From Maniola hyperantus (taxonomy: Eukaryota; Arthropoda; Insecta; Lepidoptera; Nymphalidae), in contig NC_048557.2 in the NCBI RefSeq assembly GCF_902806685.2, forward strand, positions 5,576,666 to 5,640,665: a stretch of 64,000 nt of DNA, given 5' to 3'. Of the stretch, positions 63,535 to 64,000 are shown in pieces; within the stretch, counting starts at the first letter, position 1, and every line of letters starts with the position of its first letter. A program made the position numbers and the translations under genes. Below the pieces are notes generated by a model. It saw only the letters and a list, made by a program, of their open reading frames with translations, was not told the DNA's origin and searched no databases.

Positions 63535-64000
63535 TATATTTTACTTAAATGTTCTAAAAATGTTTCTTTGATTTGATTAGTAGTCTTAATATTATTAGAG
63601 TTCCCTATTGTAACCAAAGTGTTTACTATGGCTCCTAAAAGCTTAGAGTTATTTACAATATCATTGTGTGAAATTTCTGTCTTTGTCTGGTTAGTTTGCT
63701 TAGGCTGTGAGTATGTAGTTTGGTTTTTTTCATATGTCTGAGGGCTCTGAGGCTTTGGGAGTGGAGGGAAACTCGCACTACTTATTTGAACTACTTTTGA
63801 GTAGGTTTCTTTTTTGTTCCTCTCCATTCTCGCTGCCTTTACAGGACACGTTTTTGATATTGCAAGATGCGCACCCCCACAATTGCTGCACTTCAGTGTA
63901 TCCGTCGTGCAGTCCTTGTAATGGTGCTCACCAGCGCACCGTGAGCATATTTGCTGATTTTTACAAATTTTCCCATAATGGTTAAATTTCATACATTTAA
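63534..64000 (-). CDS. LINE ORF1 (gag-like nucleic-acid-binding protein), C-terminal part
   Basis: Open from the window edge to the stop at 63534-63536. It encodes zinc knuckles: the second half of one (CMKFNHYGKIC), then CSRCAGEHHYKDC and CSNCGGAHLAISKTC, followed by a basic and Ser/Thr/Gln-rich tail. The first Met in view (63992) is internal; the N-terminus is outside the window. It precedes ORF2 with the one-base overlap TAATG. Confidence 0.88.
   Translation of the reverse strand, partial: KCMKFNHYGKICKNQQICSRCAGEHHYKDCTTDTLKCSNCGGAHLAISKTCPVKAARMERNKKETYSKVVQISSASFPPLPKPQSPQTYEKNQTTYSQPKQTNQTKTEISHNDIVNNSKLLGAIVNTLVTIGNSNNIKTTNQIKETFLEHLSKI

Larger units (their letters stand above)
59612..64000 (-). 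mobile_element. Non-LTR retrotransposon (LINE, probably I-like with RNase H), truncated by window edge
   Basis: Minus-strand element with ORF1 running off the right edge, ORF2, an RNase H region and a 3' UTR ending in poly(A) (T-run at 59612-59628 on the + strand). RNase H downstream of the reverse transcriptase points to the I-like group rather than typical Jockey. It inserted upstream of Ndfip in the same orientation. The 5' end and target duplication lie outside the window or cannot be judged. Confidence 0.93.

Overview
This window is nuclear DNA from an insect, most probably a moth or butterfly (Lepidoptera). It holds three intron-rich animal genes with canonical GT-AG splice sites. The rest is AT-rich and packed with short interspersed repeats, fold-back elements and LINE fragments of the kind that fill lepidopteran introns. 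There is no prokaryotic gene organisation.

Layout. (1) 2665-10091, + strand: pyruvate dehydrogenase E1 alpha subunit (Pdha), eight exons, 399 residues if each exon is used once. Exon 6 (150 bp) is present as 18 nearly identical head-to-tail copies at 5729-8799, separated by 22-bp spacers that each begin with gt and end with ag. This is the most remarkable object in the window. (2) 15296-35729, - strand: a full ABCB/P-glycoprotein (MDR-type) transporter in at least 23 coding exons, with two six-helix membrane domains and two complete ATPase domains. Its introns carry three dead copies of its own exons: a frameshifted copy of exon 3, a partial copy of exon 17 and an old relic of exon 21. One exon junction in the linker does not keep frame with the exons I can see. 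(3) 41196-43373: a Tc1/mariner-superfamily DNA transposon with 32-bp terminal inverted repeats, a TA target duplication and a frameshifted transposase whose catalytic spacing counts to DD82E. (4) 53573-59379, - strand: Ndfip, a three-pass membrane adaptor for NEDD4-family ubiquitin ligases, six exons including a first coding exon that is only the ATG. (5) 59612-64000, - strand: a non-LTR retrotransposon with a zinc-knuckle ORF1, an endonuclease/reverse transcriptase ORF2 and an RNase H region in another frame. It enters from the right edge and its poly(A) end lies about 230 bp upstream of the Ndfip start.

The three host genes do not form an operon. Pdha acts in the mitochondrial matrix, the ABC transporter in the plasma membrane, and Ndfip in endosome/Golgi membranes. 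Gene-free stretches (1-2660, 10092-15295, 35730-41195, 43374-53572) contain repeats from at least a dozen families; the clearer copies are listed. Repeat boundaries are approximate because they were set by eye from copy-to-copy comparison within this window.
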